This document shows, one piece after another, positions 11,147 through 23,300 of a stretch of 64,000 nt of DNA. Origin of the DNA: Gavia stellata (Eukaryota > Chordata > Aves > Gaviiformes > Gaviidae); the NCBI RefSeq assembly GCF_030936135.1, contig NC_082597.1:73576495-73640494 (forward strand), written 5' to 3'. The translations under genes were made by a program, and so were the position numbers. Within the stretch, counting starts at the first letter, position 1. Every line of letters begins with the position of its first letter. The notes below the pieces were generated by a model. It saw nothing but the letters and a program-made list of their open reading frames with translations. It was not told the DNA's origin and did not search any database.

Positions 11147-11232
11147 CGGAGTCCGCAAGCGGCGGCAGCGGCCACGGCAGCAGCAGCAGCAGCAGCCCCG
11201 GCGGCGCCCGCAGGCGGATCGGCCGGCCCTGA
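11140..11232 (+). other. Short upstream ORF in the BCAT1 leader
   Basis: ATG at 11140-11142 opens 30 codons that end with TGA at 11230-11232, 142 bases before the BCAT1 ATG and in a different frame. It contains a run of serines from the CAG repeat. If transcription starts upstream of 11140 this would be a translated or inhibitory uORF; if it starts downstream the uORF does not exist in the mRNA. The peptide itself shows no recognisable domain. Confidence 0.35.
11178..11195 (+). repeat. (CAG)6 microsatellite in BCAT1 5'UTR
   Basis: Six uninterrupted CAG units in the leader. They are read as alanine codons in the BCAT1 frame (upstream of its ATG) and as serine in the uORF frame. Likely length-polymorphic. 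Confidence 0.9.
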
Positions 11233-11374
11233 GCCCGCGCAGCGCTCCGCCGCCGTAGCCGCACCCGGGGGCTCGGCCATCCGCTGGGCTCCAGTACGAG
11301 CACTGCCCAAAACGAGCGGCGGCCCGCCGAGAGCCCGCTCCTCCGCGGCAGGGGAATACACCCTGTTTGCCAGT

Positions 11375-11383
11375 ATGATCAAG
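11375..11383 (+). CDS. BCAT1: BCAT1 coding exon 1
   Basis: The coding part is only three codons, Met-Ile-Lys, followed by a strong donor AAG/GTAAGAG. Human BCAT1 likewise has a very short N-terminal coding stub before its cysteine-rich segment. Phase 0. The ATG is the only one in this frame after the in-frame TGA at 11138. Confidence 0.85.
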
Positions 11384-14300
11384 GTAAGAGGAGCGCGTTT
11401 CCTGCCAAAAAAATCCCCTCGTCCGTCCTTCGGGGGATGCGGACCAACAGAGGGACTTTTCCTTGGCAAACAAGGAAAGCGGTAGTTTACCGATTTGTAT
11501 TTACGGATTTTAATGCTCTTATTTGTTATTTATGCTTTGCGAAGGAGATTTCTATCCCCAAGAGATTTATTGTTTGAGATTCAGAAGTAGGATGTGTGTG
11601 AGTCTACCTCTTTCCATGTTCTTTCATTGCAGACAGCATGTGTGGAAAAGAAATAATGAGTGGGGAGGGAGAAGCGGGGGAAGGGAAAGTGTATGATTTC
11701 CTCTGGGGGGGGATTTCTTACTGTTTATTTGTAACATGGGACTCTTAATGATTAAAAAGAAAACAACTGCAAAGGGTATGGTCCCCTGGCAGGCATCATG
11801 CCTTTTTATGCCTATGAGTTTATTATAGGTCTTATGTCTGCCATGGTACTAAAATAGACTACGGGTAAAACCCAGTCCAGTAACATGTATTTAGAAGTTT
11901 TGAGTAATTTCAGAAATAACTTTAAATAATGGAAGAGTTGTCAGTAGTGAACACTAATGTGAGAGATGAGCATCTGTGGGAACTATCCTTTTATAAATGT
12001 CATGTTTATCTTCATCTGCTTAGTGAGGCTGATCTGGGGATTAAAAAGAAGTCTTCCTTATCAAGACAAAGGGCATGGAGATAGCACAGGTGCTTTTCAG
12101 TTAGATTGAGGGAACATCACAGCAACTTTATACCCTGTGGAACAGCTGTACTAAGAATAATTCTTGGGTTTTGAAGAAGGTCTGGGCTGGGCTGACTGTG
12201 ACCTTCACAGCCGTAGCCTGATGCCAAAGTTAACAGCTGAGGAAAACCAAGACTGAGTCATTTGTTCTCCTTGGGTAACTATAGCAGATGGAATATGGGC
12301 ACAACAGGTATGTGACTGGCAGGTGTCTCCCCAGCTCCTCTCTGCTGCTGGTGACAAGTGTTACTCTCATTCCATCCTAGGTCTCATGAACATTGCTCTC
12401 TCCTGGGTGGGTCTAGCAGTGGTGCAGGTGCTACTGGTGGTGGCAGGGCTAGAATGGGTGAGTGCTCTGGAGGAGCCTCAGGAGGCTCTGATTAGTCCCA
12501 TTTGCACTTTCTGCAACTACAGAGTGTCAGACCAGCCACGGCAGAAAACTGATCTGAAACTGCTCAGGGAAAATACCCAAGCAACTGCCCCCAGCCAGAA
12601 TGCTTAGGGACAGAATGCAAGCATGCCGAGTGAAACAGACTATCATGTTTTATATAATTTTTGATGTATCTGTTGGGTGTCTAGGAAAGAGGGCATGACC
12701 CTGGTCTCTGGGGTGTTATCTAGCACCCAGCAGTAGTGCTCTGGCGTGCCCATGCAAAAATCAAGTAGCAGGCAAGACATAGAGGTACCTGCCTGTGTGC
12801 TCAAAGCAGCACTGACATCTCGTTGGGTTCTTCTCACCTGCATAAAACCTAATTTTGCTTTGTATTTTTACTGTAGAAACGGCAGCAGGAAGCAATAGCT
12901 ACACTAGTAAAAGTACACTCTTGTCACTTGCAAGTGGTGTAGCCTTGGGCAAGTCAGTTCTGTCTGAGCCCTTTACCCTTTATTTGCCTCATCTGTTCAG
13001 ACTGTAAGCTCTTCAGGGTTATGGCTGCCACTGTGTATTTGTAGAGCATGTATCAAAGGTGCAGAAAATTACCATTTGATTATCATAATACTTGTGCAAA
13101 ACCCAATAAATTTATAAAGGTATTGGTAAGCAACAGCATTGTTACAGCTCCTTATCCCTTCATCTCCCCCTTCATCATTTCCTGCTTTTAGTCAGAACCC
13201 TCGCTTTCTCCTTGAACCATTTCTAGCCCAGCCTCAACCCTCTCTTTCTGGCCTGTTTAAAGGAATGTTATGTATAAGAAATTAATTATGCCTCTGGTTT
13301 CTGCAGTCCTGCCTTGTCCACCTATTGCATTGATTGTTACTGACAGGCCTAACACTCTAACGTTGTGTGATCCAGTGGATATTCTGATTTTTCCCATGGA
13401 AATTGAGTATTGAAATCTACTGCAAAGTCATAGGTAAAAAAGAAGCTCGCAAAATCATTAGGTAGCTTTAACACAGTTGATATCTTGCTAAACCAGTCCA
13501 TAGACCATATCCTTGGTTTAATTTGATAGATGAAAATAATTCAAATGGAATTCACTAGTGATGAATTTATCCCTGGGAGGGCAATGTTAAGAAAGGAGGT
13601 AAATCAGCTTGTTCACTGTGTAAGCACTCAGTTGCTCTGAATCTGTTCAGCCATTTTAAAACAATTTATTTGGTGTGGGCATGCTAAAGAATCAGAACAG
13701 ACATTATTTTCATTACGTCCTTATGTCATGCCATTTTCTTAAATGAATAATCATAGCTGAATGTATAGCAAACTACAGATTATTAGTAGGTTTGAAGGCA
13801 GGACCTTCAGTGTTAGAATGCAGGACCTAAGGGGTAAATTCTACTTGCAAAATTAGCATAATTAGCCTTCTTAGGCCATGCACGTGAGGACTGGCATCTT
13901 CATGTCACTACAGTGAAATATTATATTCTCCACAGTGCTAGATAAGCTCATCAGAGACTTCTATGATTTCAAGCCACCCAATACTGATTGTGGTTTTTGG
14001 TAATAAATTGTGGCTATCCAGCTGCCACGATGGCTGTAATGTAGAGATTAAATGCACAACCTTCATCCCTAATATCTGAATTTCAGTGATACTCAAGTGT
14101 AAATCAGAGTAGTACGTGACCCTACTTTTTTATTCAGTCACTTGCATGCTTGCAACTTGATACCTCCAATTCTTACATAGCAAGAAGTAAATGGGTGGTC
14201 CCATTTACCTTGGAAACAATTTCATTACTTTATGACTTTACACATTAAAGGGACAGGAAATACTACCTCATAAAATAGAGCACCTGTTGTAGAAGGGGAA

Positions 14301-17300
14301 TTTAGCAAATATTACCATATGCTATTGCAGATGAAAATCCAGTGTTATGCTTATGGAAAGGCCTAATTTTGCCCTTTGGTGTGTATATCTAATGATCAAA
14401 AAAAGTTAACATGAACTAAATAATTGAAACTATCTTTAAAATGATCAAGCAGTTTTATCCATTTGTCTTTTTTGCATCTTGGCCCATAGTTTATTACTGT
14501 TTTTACAAACTAGCGTCATAATACCATTCCAACAGAGTTACTAATTTACTTTCTTCCCTTAAGGTCTGCAGTTTGTTCCAAGTTTTATTTTAGAGTCTAC
14601 TTGATGCATTAATGAAGTGCAGCATATGACTTCTTAGTAGGTACACAGCTATTGTTAATTCAGTTTGCCTATTAGAGCATTTCACACAATATTTGATAAA
14701 AACACTCTTAGTAAGCACAGAAAATATATTGTTTTTCCTGGTATATGAATAGTGTCTAATTCCACAAAGTTCTGATTGTATTAATTTCTCCTAGCATTCA
14801 GAGAGATCAGTGCCACACAAGTCATGTCCACTTCTTTAATTTTATTTGGACTGTTGTCTTAGGGGTCATCACTTCTGTAATAAATGCTTGAATTGGTATT
14901 ACCCTTACTGAGAATGAACTTTTTTTAAACTTTGACACTGAGAGGCTGAGGGAACTGGGTTTGTTCGGTCTGGAGAAGAAGAGGCTTTGGGGTAACATAA
15001 TATCAGCCTTCCAAAATCGAGAGGAAAATCAAGGAGATGGGGCCACACTCAGCAATGATGTATGGTAGGAGGACAAAAGACAATGGCATAAATAGAAACA
15101 AAAGGGTTCAGTTGGGATATAAGGAAAAAATTCTCAGGCAGTGGAATGGGTTGCCAAGAGAGGCTGTGCAGGCTCTCCATCCTTGAGAGCTTTCAAGACC
15201 CAACTGGATAAAGCCTTGAGAAACCTGGTCTGAGCTCAGAGCTGACCCTGCTTTGAGCAGAAGGTTGTACTAGAGACCTCCTGAAGCTCCTTCCAGCCTG
15301 GATTTTCCTATGGTCCTGGAAAAAAGCTTAGGCACTAAGTTTTGGTTTTGAGTGTGGTTGGTTTTTTGTTTTTTTTTTTAATACAGTCTTAGTCTTTGAC
15401 GCAGTAGTGTGGATCAGTACATGTTTGTCCAGAGTTCTGCTTGCTAGGCATTTAACAGTACAAAGAACTCTGTGGAAAGATGGTCTTTAAAGTCACCAGT
15501 ATAGGCAGATTTCTTTGCAGAAGGTAATTTCTTTAACATGTCAGTATAGTAGTAATATTTTTTTCCTCTCTATTATCTTGAGGGACTCCAAGTGCTTAAC
15601 AGAAGAGGTTGAACAGTAATGTTGGTGCAAGTCTCTTCACAAGAATGCTACTTTATTTGGACCCTTTGGAGTTTGTTTGTTGGGGATTTGGGAGGCTTTT
15701 TTTTTTCTTTGGTTGTTTTTTTTTTTTCTTTCCCCTGGGAACCTTGTTGCTTTAATTACCTCATTAGGATCCATGGTAAGGTTTATCAATATTCCATCAG
15801 TGTGCCTACTGCTGAGCCAGGAAAGAGGACTGTACCTCCTTCCTACACTCTCAACACCTTCCCTCTGAGTACTGCATCGGACAGCCAAGCTAGTAATTTT
15901 TCTCATAATCAGAATACATCCTGGTTTTGCTAGATTTTTTTTTTCCTTACCATGTATTTTAAGAATAATTCTTTCAACAAGGATCATTGTACCATTAGGC
16001 ACTGACCATGGGAAGGGAAGAAGTATGTCAGAACTCCTAGGGAAGTCACTAGTGTCAAGGGAAAGTTAAGGGGATATCTCAGGGATTCAAACATCTTTTT
16101 CTTAAGGCTAGGGTTTTTATAATACTGCTGGCTTTTTAAAAAATAACAGCTTCTTGTTGGTTTTGAAATGAATTCACAAGGTCTTCTTTTTACTTCTTTT
16201 CAATGCAACTCACTGCAAGTAAAGCTCAATGCACTGTTAGAGTTCTTACAACAAACTACACTAGTAGTTTTCACTTCTGTAATATTTGATGCTAAATTTT
16301 TCCTTTGATATGTGGAAAATAAAACACCGGCAAAACTATATGAAGCACTGGAAAAAAAGGAGATCGTTTTTGATTTTCTGGAATGTGAACTTTAAATTAC
16401 CATATCTTAAATATAATATATAAATATACCATACAAAATTGCATATTCTACACTTAGATCAAAATTATTAATTCACAAGGTTTTATACAACTGCATCTCA
16501 TCATGCAATTCAATAAAATCACGTAAAGTCCACTTAAAATCAGCAGTAATAGTATAATTTCTGTTGGTGCATGGAGTTTCTCACCCTCCAGTAAAATAAA
16601 GGAAACTCTTAATCAAAACAATATGGGGAAGAAAAATTTATAGCAAATTTTAATACTTGCAGTATCCTCAACATATTTAGCAGGCTAGTTGTTAAGTAAG
16701 TTTCATACCAGATGCATCATGCAGGTTTTATTTCCCTGATTTTAAAGTTCGAGGAAACAGGTGGAGAGGTTAAGTTTTTGATCCTGGATGAATAAAAGCA
16801 TAAGTCACTTTTTTTTTAATAGGATCTATAGTTTTAAAACATTCAGAAGTACCATAATCATTGTTGAGAACAGACCATCAAGATTTATGTAGATCATCAA
16901 ATTATCAAGGTCACAGTCAGTGCTAGTTTTAAGAGTCAAAACTGTAAGTCCTTCTGAATCCTGCCCAATACTGTGGTAGTGCCTACTTACAAACTCAAAA
17001 ACCCCCTTCCTAATTGCTAGAAAGTATTGCCTGAAGTATATGGGGTGAAAGCTATAAAAAATGAATAGTTGTGTACTAGTATAAAAGTGTAACGTAAGCC
17101 ATGCTTATTGCTTACACAACATGAAGTAGTAGTTGTAGCATAAGGTATTGTAGCATAGAGTGGCTACACAGCCACATTTTTTGCCACACCTGTACGGCTG
17201 CATATATACATATACTACGTGTTGCATTCACATGTTCATTTATTTGAGGCATTTATCCATCATGAGTATATCATTTGGTTTTTAAGCAAGCATGATGGTT

Positions 17301-20300
17301 AGATATGCTGTAACCTATTTATATGTGCATGGGAACTAAATTGCAAACTCTGCCTTAAACTGGATTAACTGTCTTTAGAAACAGAAGTGCGGTTTGGGAG
17401 ACAAATGAAACAAAGTTTCCCATGCTGGGAAGTGTTTTGTTTCCGTAACCATAAAGCAAGTACATTGGGTTGTTTGACTGTATTTGGTTCAGTTCAGTTT
17501 TTCTTCTTTCTATATCTTTCTAACACAGCTGTGGTTTTTTCTAAATCTGGTCCTGTGTTGCGGCCCAGTCCATGGCCCAGACTTCATCCTCAGTATTACA
17601 CAGTGCTTTATAGAATACAAAGACATGTTCTGTAGTCTATGTTTTTTTCATATTGACAAATGTCTGTACCATTATAATAGCTTCATTTTTTAATATTATT
17701 CCTTGCCTTTCAACACCTTTTCAGAGATGGTTTTTGGTATTTACAGGTTGATTCTCTTCTTGACACCTGGAGAAAGAAGTTCAGTAATATCAGCATTCCT
17801 TTCTGGTTCTCCATTGAGCTGAAAATGCTGCATTTACAATTGCTTCCATTTAGATCTTCTTTAAAGTGGTTTTGCTGTAGCTGGCAATGTTTTCATCATG
17901 TCAGTTGGGCAAAATATTTATTACAACATACATATAAAATAAATGTTCTGTCCTGCCATTTCCAGGTGAACTGGATTTCAACAGTGGACAAATCGGATCC
18001 AATTCTAGACTGTTTTAAGATGCCTAAGATTAGCTTAATAAATTCAGAAATGTCAGTGACATTCTAGTCAATAGCATTGATATTCATGTGGGTTCATGGG
18101 TGTGTTATAAATAAGGCATTTGTCAAGATTTATTGAGTTGAGCAGGGCTGGTTGATCATTGATACAGATGTTGAACTGTAAGAGGACAAGCCTATATTAT
18201 TTGTCATAGGCTCGTTTATTATCTTCATTATTGTGCCATTTCTTAATATTTCAAAGTTACCATTTTTCTAATAGAGACTGTATCAGTCTTGATTTGTGAT
18301 GACCTTTTACCATGCGATAATTTTGGCATAGGGCCTCTGTTTGCTTTGCGTGCTTAATGTGTGCTTAATGCTGACACCTCTACAAATACCTCATTTGTGA
18401 CCATACTTTTTCAAGGCCACTGTTAATGTGCTGAGTGCTGTTTTGCTCTCAAATTGCCTGGACAGAACCCAGTTTGCTCTGGGCACTCTCAACAAATGAT
18501 AGGGGATTTCAGATGAAGGGCTTGTTCACAGGGTATTTAGAAAGGACACATAGGGTAACTTTAATGCAACTCCAAAACGTTGGAGTGTTATAATGTGTGA
18601 TTTTCCCTGTCTTAGAGTTGTTACACAGTTGAATATATACTGAGTATCTGGCTTTGTCACTAGTTTAAAATATTTTACCTCTTTTGAGCAGACATCATCA
18701 GGAAAAGCAGCTTCTTGTGGCTGTTATCTTGGTGTTTTTCCACATTCAAGGGAGTAATGCGCAACACTGTACAGTGACACTGTAGTTGTACTCCTCTTTT
18801 CTTGGCTTGTTAGCAAGCTTCCATGGGATTTTTTACATTTGGTTGGTGTGGTGGATTGTGCCTACTACCTTTCGTTGCACCCACTGAAACTCATAAAGAC
18901 TGTAAAGCAAGAGAAGTTCATAGCTTATTCTGAGCTGGACATCTTATCATCCAGATATGTTCCCTGTCTGTATTTTGTTGTTAATTTGAACAAGAACATG
19001 AACATCATTGTAGGTGCTGTCTTCAAACAGGTTCCGAGGATTTTCCCTGCAGGTTAGCACTGTTCCTAGTGCCCTTTACATCAAGAGGAAAGCTTCAACT
19101 TCCTTTCTACTTTGTTGAATTGTGTCCAGTTAAATCAAATTAAGGCAGTGTTTGAACACACAGCAAAAGACATGTCACAAGGATATAACCCAGGCTTTGG
19201 TAAAAGCCAGGGAGAGATCTCCCATTACTTTGAACCAATTATGCCAGGCTTAAAACCCACTAGAGCTAGTACAGGCAGGTCTTTTGCAGCCATCACCTGT
19301 GTGCTGTTATGCAAGAAGCTTGCATAGGACACAGCTGTGAGTAGAGTGCATAGCCAAAACCACATCAATCATTTACACTTGTTCTTCTTCCCTGAGAAGA
19401 ACTCTAATGGGTATGTCTCCGTGAGGAAGAGGAGCTTAGTTCCCGGGGAGCTGTGCAAGCCCTATTGTGGCACCTGTCCACCTCCCAGTGAATTTTCTGA
19501 AGCAACTGCCAACCAGTGTGAGGTATGCAGATGGGACAATCTATGCGTAAATTTCCTGTCCGTAGGAGAGACAGATATTTCTACCTTTCTTCACTTAGGT
19601 GTCACGACTGTAGACCCAGTATTAATTTTTAAGGCTTCCAGGTATTACAGTGAGAATATAAGTTTAAAGCTTATAAATAATGAAGGTCTCAGTTCTTTAT
19701 CTGGAACAAACAGTAAAATAACTGCAAGCATCATACAGACCAGCCCACCATCAGAATTCAGGAGAAAGCACAGTAATTGCAACACCTCTAGACAAAGCTT
19801 GCTGTCTTTCTGTTTGTTTTTTTCTTTTCCCCCTACCCTGGCTTGCATCACCCATTTAAAGAGACTTACTAGATCACTCAATCCTCTGTAAGCCTTGAAA
19901 TCCCAAGTCTGGGTCCTTCTGCAGCATTGTGGCCAAATGTCCAGGCAGAACACATATCTAGGTGTATACAGTTCTGCCTGCAAGCAAAAAACATGGACTA
20001 TGCTTAGCCATCTGGAAAGACTAACATAGTAGTGAAGCACGTTTATAAAGAGTAGTCCTCTGACTAGTCAGGCAGAATGTACCTGCAGTATTGAGCCCAT
20101 TCAGATCCCCAGGTTAGATAGCTGCTTGCCATGCTTTATCAGCTTCATCTGTTGGACACTTAACAGCTAAACAAACCACTTCAGAAGCAGGGAACAGGTA
20201 ATAACTGCACTAACAGCCTAATGCAATACAGAAAGTCATGCTTCTTATGCTTTTGCACCAGTGGCATTTGATACTCAGTGATGAATTAAATGGGCCATGC

Positions 20301-23300
20301 AAAGTTATCAGGGCTAGATGTGATATCAAGCCAGCATGTGCCTACCCTTTACAGACCAGCAACCACATGCACAGCTGCATAATGTTTTATTGTACTTGCT
20401 GTTAGTCAAGAGCCAACTGTGTAAGTTACTGTTTTATTACCTCTAGTGGGACTGTATACAGGACTGTGGTGAAAAAAGTGACTCCTTTCTCCTCCAGAAG
20501 CTTTTTTTTCACCCCAGAGCTTTTGTTTTCAGTGTATGATTCATCATTGCTCAGCGTCTTATGTAAACCTTTATTCCAGTGCAAAATGGACTTAAATGGG
20601 ACACGGTCTAAGCACTCTGAGAATAGCTACAAATGACCCCTTATACAAGCCAGTGATTCAAGCCTGACCCTGTGTTTCTTCTGGTTCCACTGTAGTTATG
20701 AGGGAGCTTGCATACAGGAGTATGTCCTTAAATACAGGTTTTTGTCTGCTAGCTCTTTTCTTTAAGCTTGTCAGTTCTCATTTTGGAATCCATGGCTGTC
20801 TCTGCTGTGGTTTGTTTTTTTTTTTCCCTAGGAGTCTACAAAGATTTATTTGCAAACTGCAGAAGCTTTGGTCTCCCACACTAAATTGTCTGCTTCCAGT
20901 TCTAAACCCTCAGTAACTCTTCAGACAATGATTTTATTTGTTTCTGCTGTGTATGCATTCATGTTATTCACATTATCATTTAGTAATTACATCAAGCGAC
21001 TTGCCTTGATCATCAGCTGCAGGATCTGTGCTTAGTTTCCGCATCAGGGTATTTCACAAATAAATTGTAAGCTATATTTTATGCATCTTTAAATCAGATC
21101 TGTACTTTACCTGTACAGCTGTCTCAGGATAAAAAATATAGCCAGTATAACTGAATCCCTGAGGAAAATAAGCAGGATAATTTTTGTTGTGCTTAGGCTC
21201 ATCTTTGCTGGTGTAACAGTGCAGTTAAAAATGTATCCCATAGCTCTGGTTAACTTTACTATAAAAACTTAAAATGCTAATTTAGTACCTGGCATTATAG
21301 AATACATGAGCAAAGAGAAATGTTAGAGAAAACATAATGAACACAAGTTTCCTTCTGGTTAACAGCAAAGTCCTTTCACAGTAGTAGGGGAAAGTATATA
21401 ATAGCATTTCTACCCTTTCTTGTTGCCAGTTTGATGTAAAAGATCTCATATCAATGAGAACCGGGCCCAAACACAGTAAAACCATGGTGACTTTCCAGAA
21501 TTTTAATTTATTTTGTTTGAGCAATAACCATATTACATAGCCATGCAACACTATCTAGTTAGAACACAGGCGGATGAATTTATGGGTCCGCTAGATCTAG
21601 CTGGTTGCTTTAACATGTTTTTCTTTATGCCATTCTAGCAAACAATGCACTTGTTAAAAACCTAATTAATGCTAGAGCAGACAAACAAACCAACAAAAGA
21701 GGCACTTAGAGGCACTGTTCCTAGGAGTTAGAGATGGCAGAGCTCCATTAGGTCATCTGCCTATTCCCCTAATAGTATGAGGCTGTTTTCCTCAATCAGA
21801 AGGAAAGAGTCAGTGAACTGAGCAAGAGGGTAAAGACAGAGGAAATGGCACTGGGGAGTGACAGAGCAACAGGAGGGTCATAAGAAGGAAAACAAACAAG
21901 AACAGTATGACCAGTGGGCTTAGAAAACAAGGTTAAAGCACACTGCATTTGGAGGTCATTCATGAAGAGGATTTCTTCAGAGTACTTGCCTAGTTCTGTA
22001 AAGAATATGGGAAGGAGGATTGTATGGTTGTGCAGGAACTGTATTAAGACAGAACTGACTATTGAATAAAGGCACAACACGCAGGGATGTACAGCTGCTC
22101 TATGTCCTGTATTGAACAGGGCTGGTGGTAGGTTTTCAATATTTTTCAGTTGGGAAGGATCACACTTTAGGCTCCATGTTGTATGAGCGTAATTCACAGC
22201 TCATGTTGTAAATTTTCTAAAATATCTGGCAATATAATTTTAGCCTGAAACTGAAGAGACCTCTGGTCAGGTTCTCCTTAGAGTTTGTTACAACAGATTG
22301 ATCTATTTTCTATTTCTAGTGATCTCTTTTCCCTTTAGCCTTCTTGATAATTGAGTTTGCCAAGCACACCTTCTTTTTGGATTTCAGAAGTAGTTATCCT
22401 TCACCTTGCCTAACCTTGCTACCTTTCAGGTGAACTGATACAAGCTTTCTTGTACAACAGGTTAGGCCTTACTGAACTCATTCAAATATTAATTTAACCA
22501 CTGAGTCAAAAAATTGGTTTCTCACCTGAGTGCTGACTGCAATGACTTTACTTTGGCAATATTGTCCTCATGAAACCAACTTGGTCTGTTTTAGAGTTGT
22601 GATATAGCTATAAATGTTGCTAAATATGGATCTTAGAAGGACTAGCTGAATATTTCCATTTCTTTATGTTCTCTGTTTTAAAGTTTTTCTAACCAGTAAG
22701 TTATGCTCATGTAATCTGAATTGTCTTTTATTTAAACATAATAAAAACAGTCATACTTTTTTTTAAGAGGAGCATATCTCAGTGTTATTCAAACTACTTA
22801 AATTGCTTTAAATTAAACCCAATAAACTGCTCAAGCCAGAAAATAAGTGCCTGCACAGTCTTTTGGACTAATTTAATGATAATCTATTTAAATTCAACCT
22901 TTATGGAATGCATAAAGAAAGTCTTGTATGTTCTAAGCCCTGATGCCTTCACTCTGATGCAAAATTATCATTAAATAATGTGGAAGCTTTCTTTTTCTGC
23001 TTTGCTAGTTGTCTTGTATTTTTCTTTATTGTGTGCTTTTATTACACTGCCTCACTGTTTAACCAACAGTAGCGCCAGCTCAAGGTTGAACAAGCAGCCA
23101 CAGTAAGGTGATAATGCCCAGCTGACAAGGCATCAGGGCAGATATATGTTAAGTAAGAGTAGTCTTAAAGAAACATATTGGAAGTGCAGAAACCAACACA
23201 AGAATTCTTGGCGAACTAATTAAAAAGCTAAGCACTGAAACTGTGTATGCCAAATTATCCTTATTTTTTCCTTTGTGTTTGGTTTTGTTTTTCCTCCCCA

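Larger units (their letters stand above)
10856..11383 (+). promoter_or_regulatory. BCAT1: BCAT1 CpG-island promoter and 5'UTR
   Basis: A dense CpG island immediately precedes the BCAT1 start codon (ATG at 11375). I see no TATA box at a convincing position. GGGCGG-type Sp1 boxes are frequent (for example around 10936 and 11072), which fits a dispersed-start promoter. Within it are a CTCF-like motif (11050-11068), an ATF4-type element (11138-11146), a short uORF (11140-11232) and a CAG repeat (11178-11195). The BCAT1 reading frame has a TGA at 11138-11140 and then stays open without another ATG until 11375, so 11375 is the only upstream-bounded ATG start. The transcription start itself cannot be placed from sequence. 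Confidence 0.85.

Noticed and set aside
10856..11258. + strand frames upstream of the BCAT1 ATG as an N-terminal extension
   Set aside because: The frame in phase with BCAT1 is closed by TGA at 11138-11140 and has no ATG between there and 11375.
10801..11473. Long minus-strand frames (143-222 codons) across the BCAT1 CpG island
   Set aside because: Gly/Ala/Arg/Pro-rich translations caused by high G+C; they overlap each other in different frames and oppose the BCAT1 leader.
19337..19891. 184-codon + strand open frame in intron 1
   Set aside because: It starts with a non-ATG codon, has no domain, sits inside a long intron, and a frame of this length is expected by chance in 64 kb.
20438..20449. 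CCTCTAGTGGG as a CTCF site
   Set aside because: Only the CCACTAG half fits; the rest of the core disagrees at four positions.
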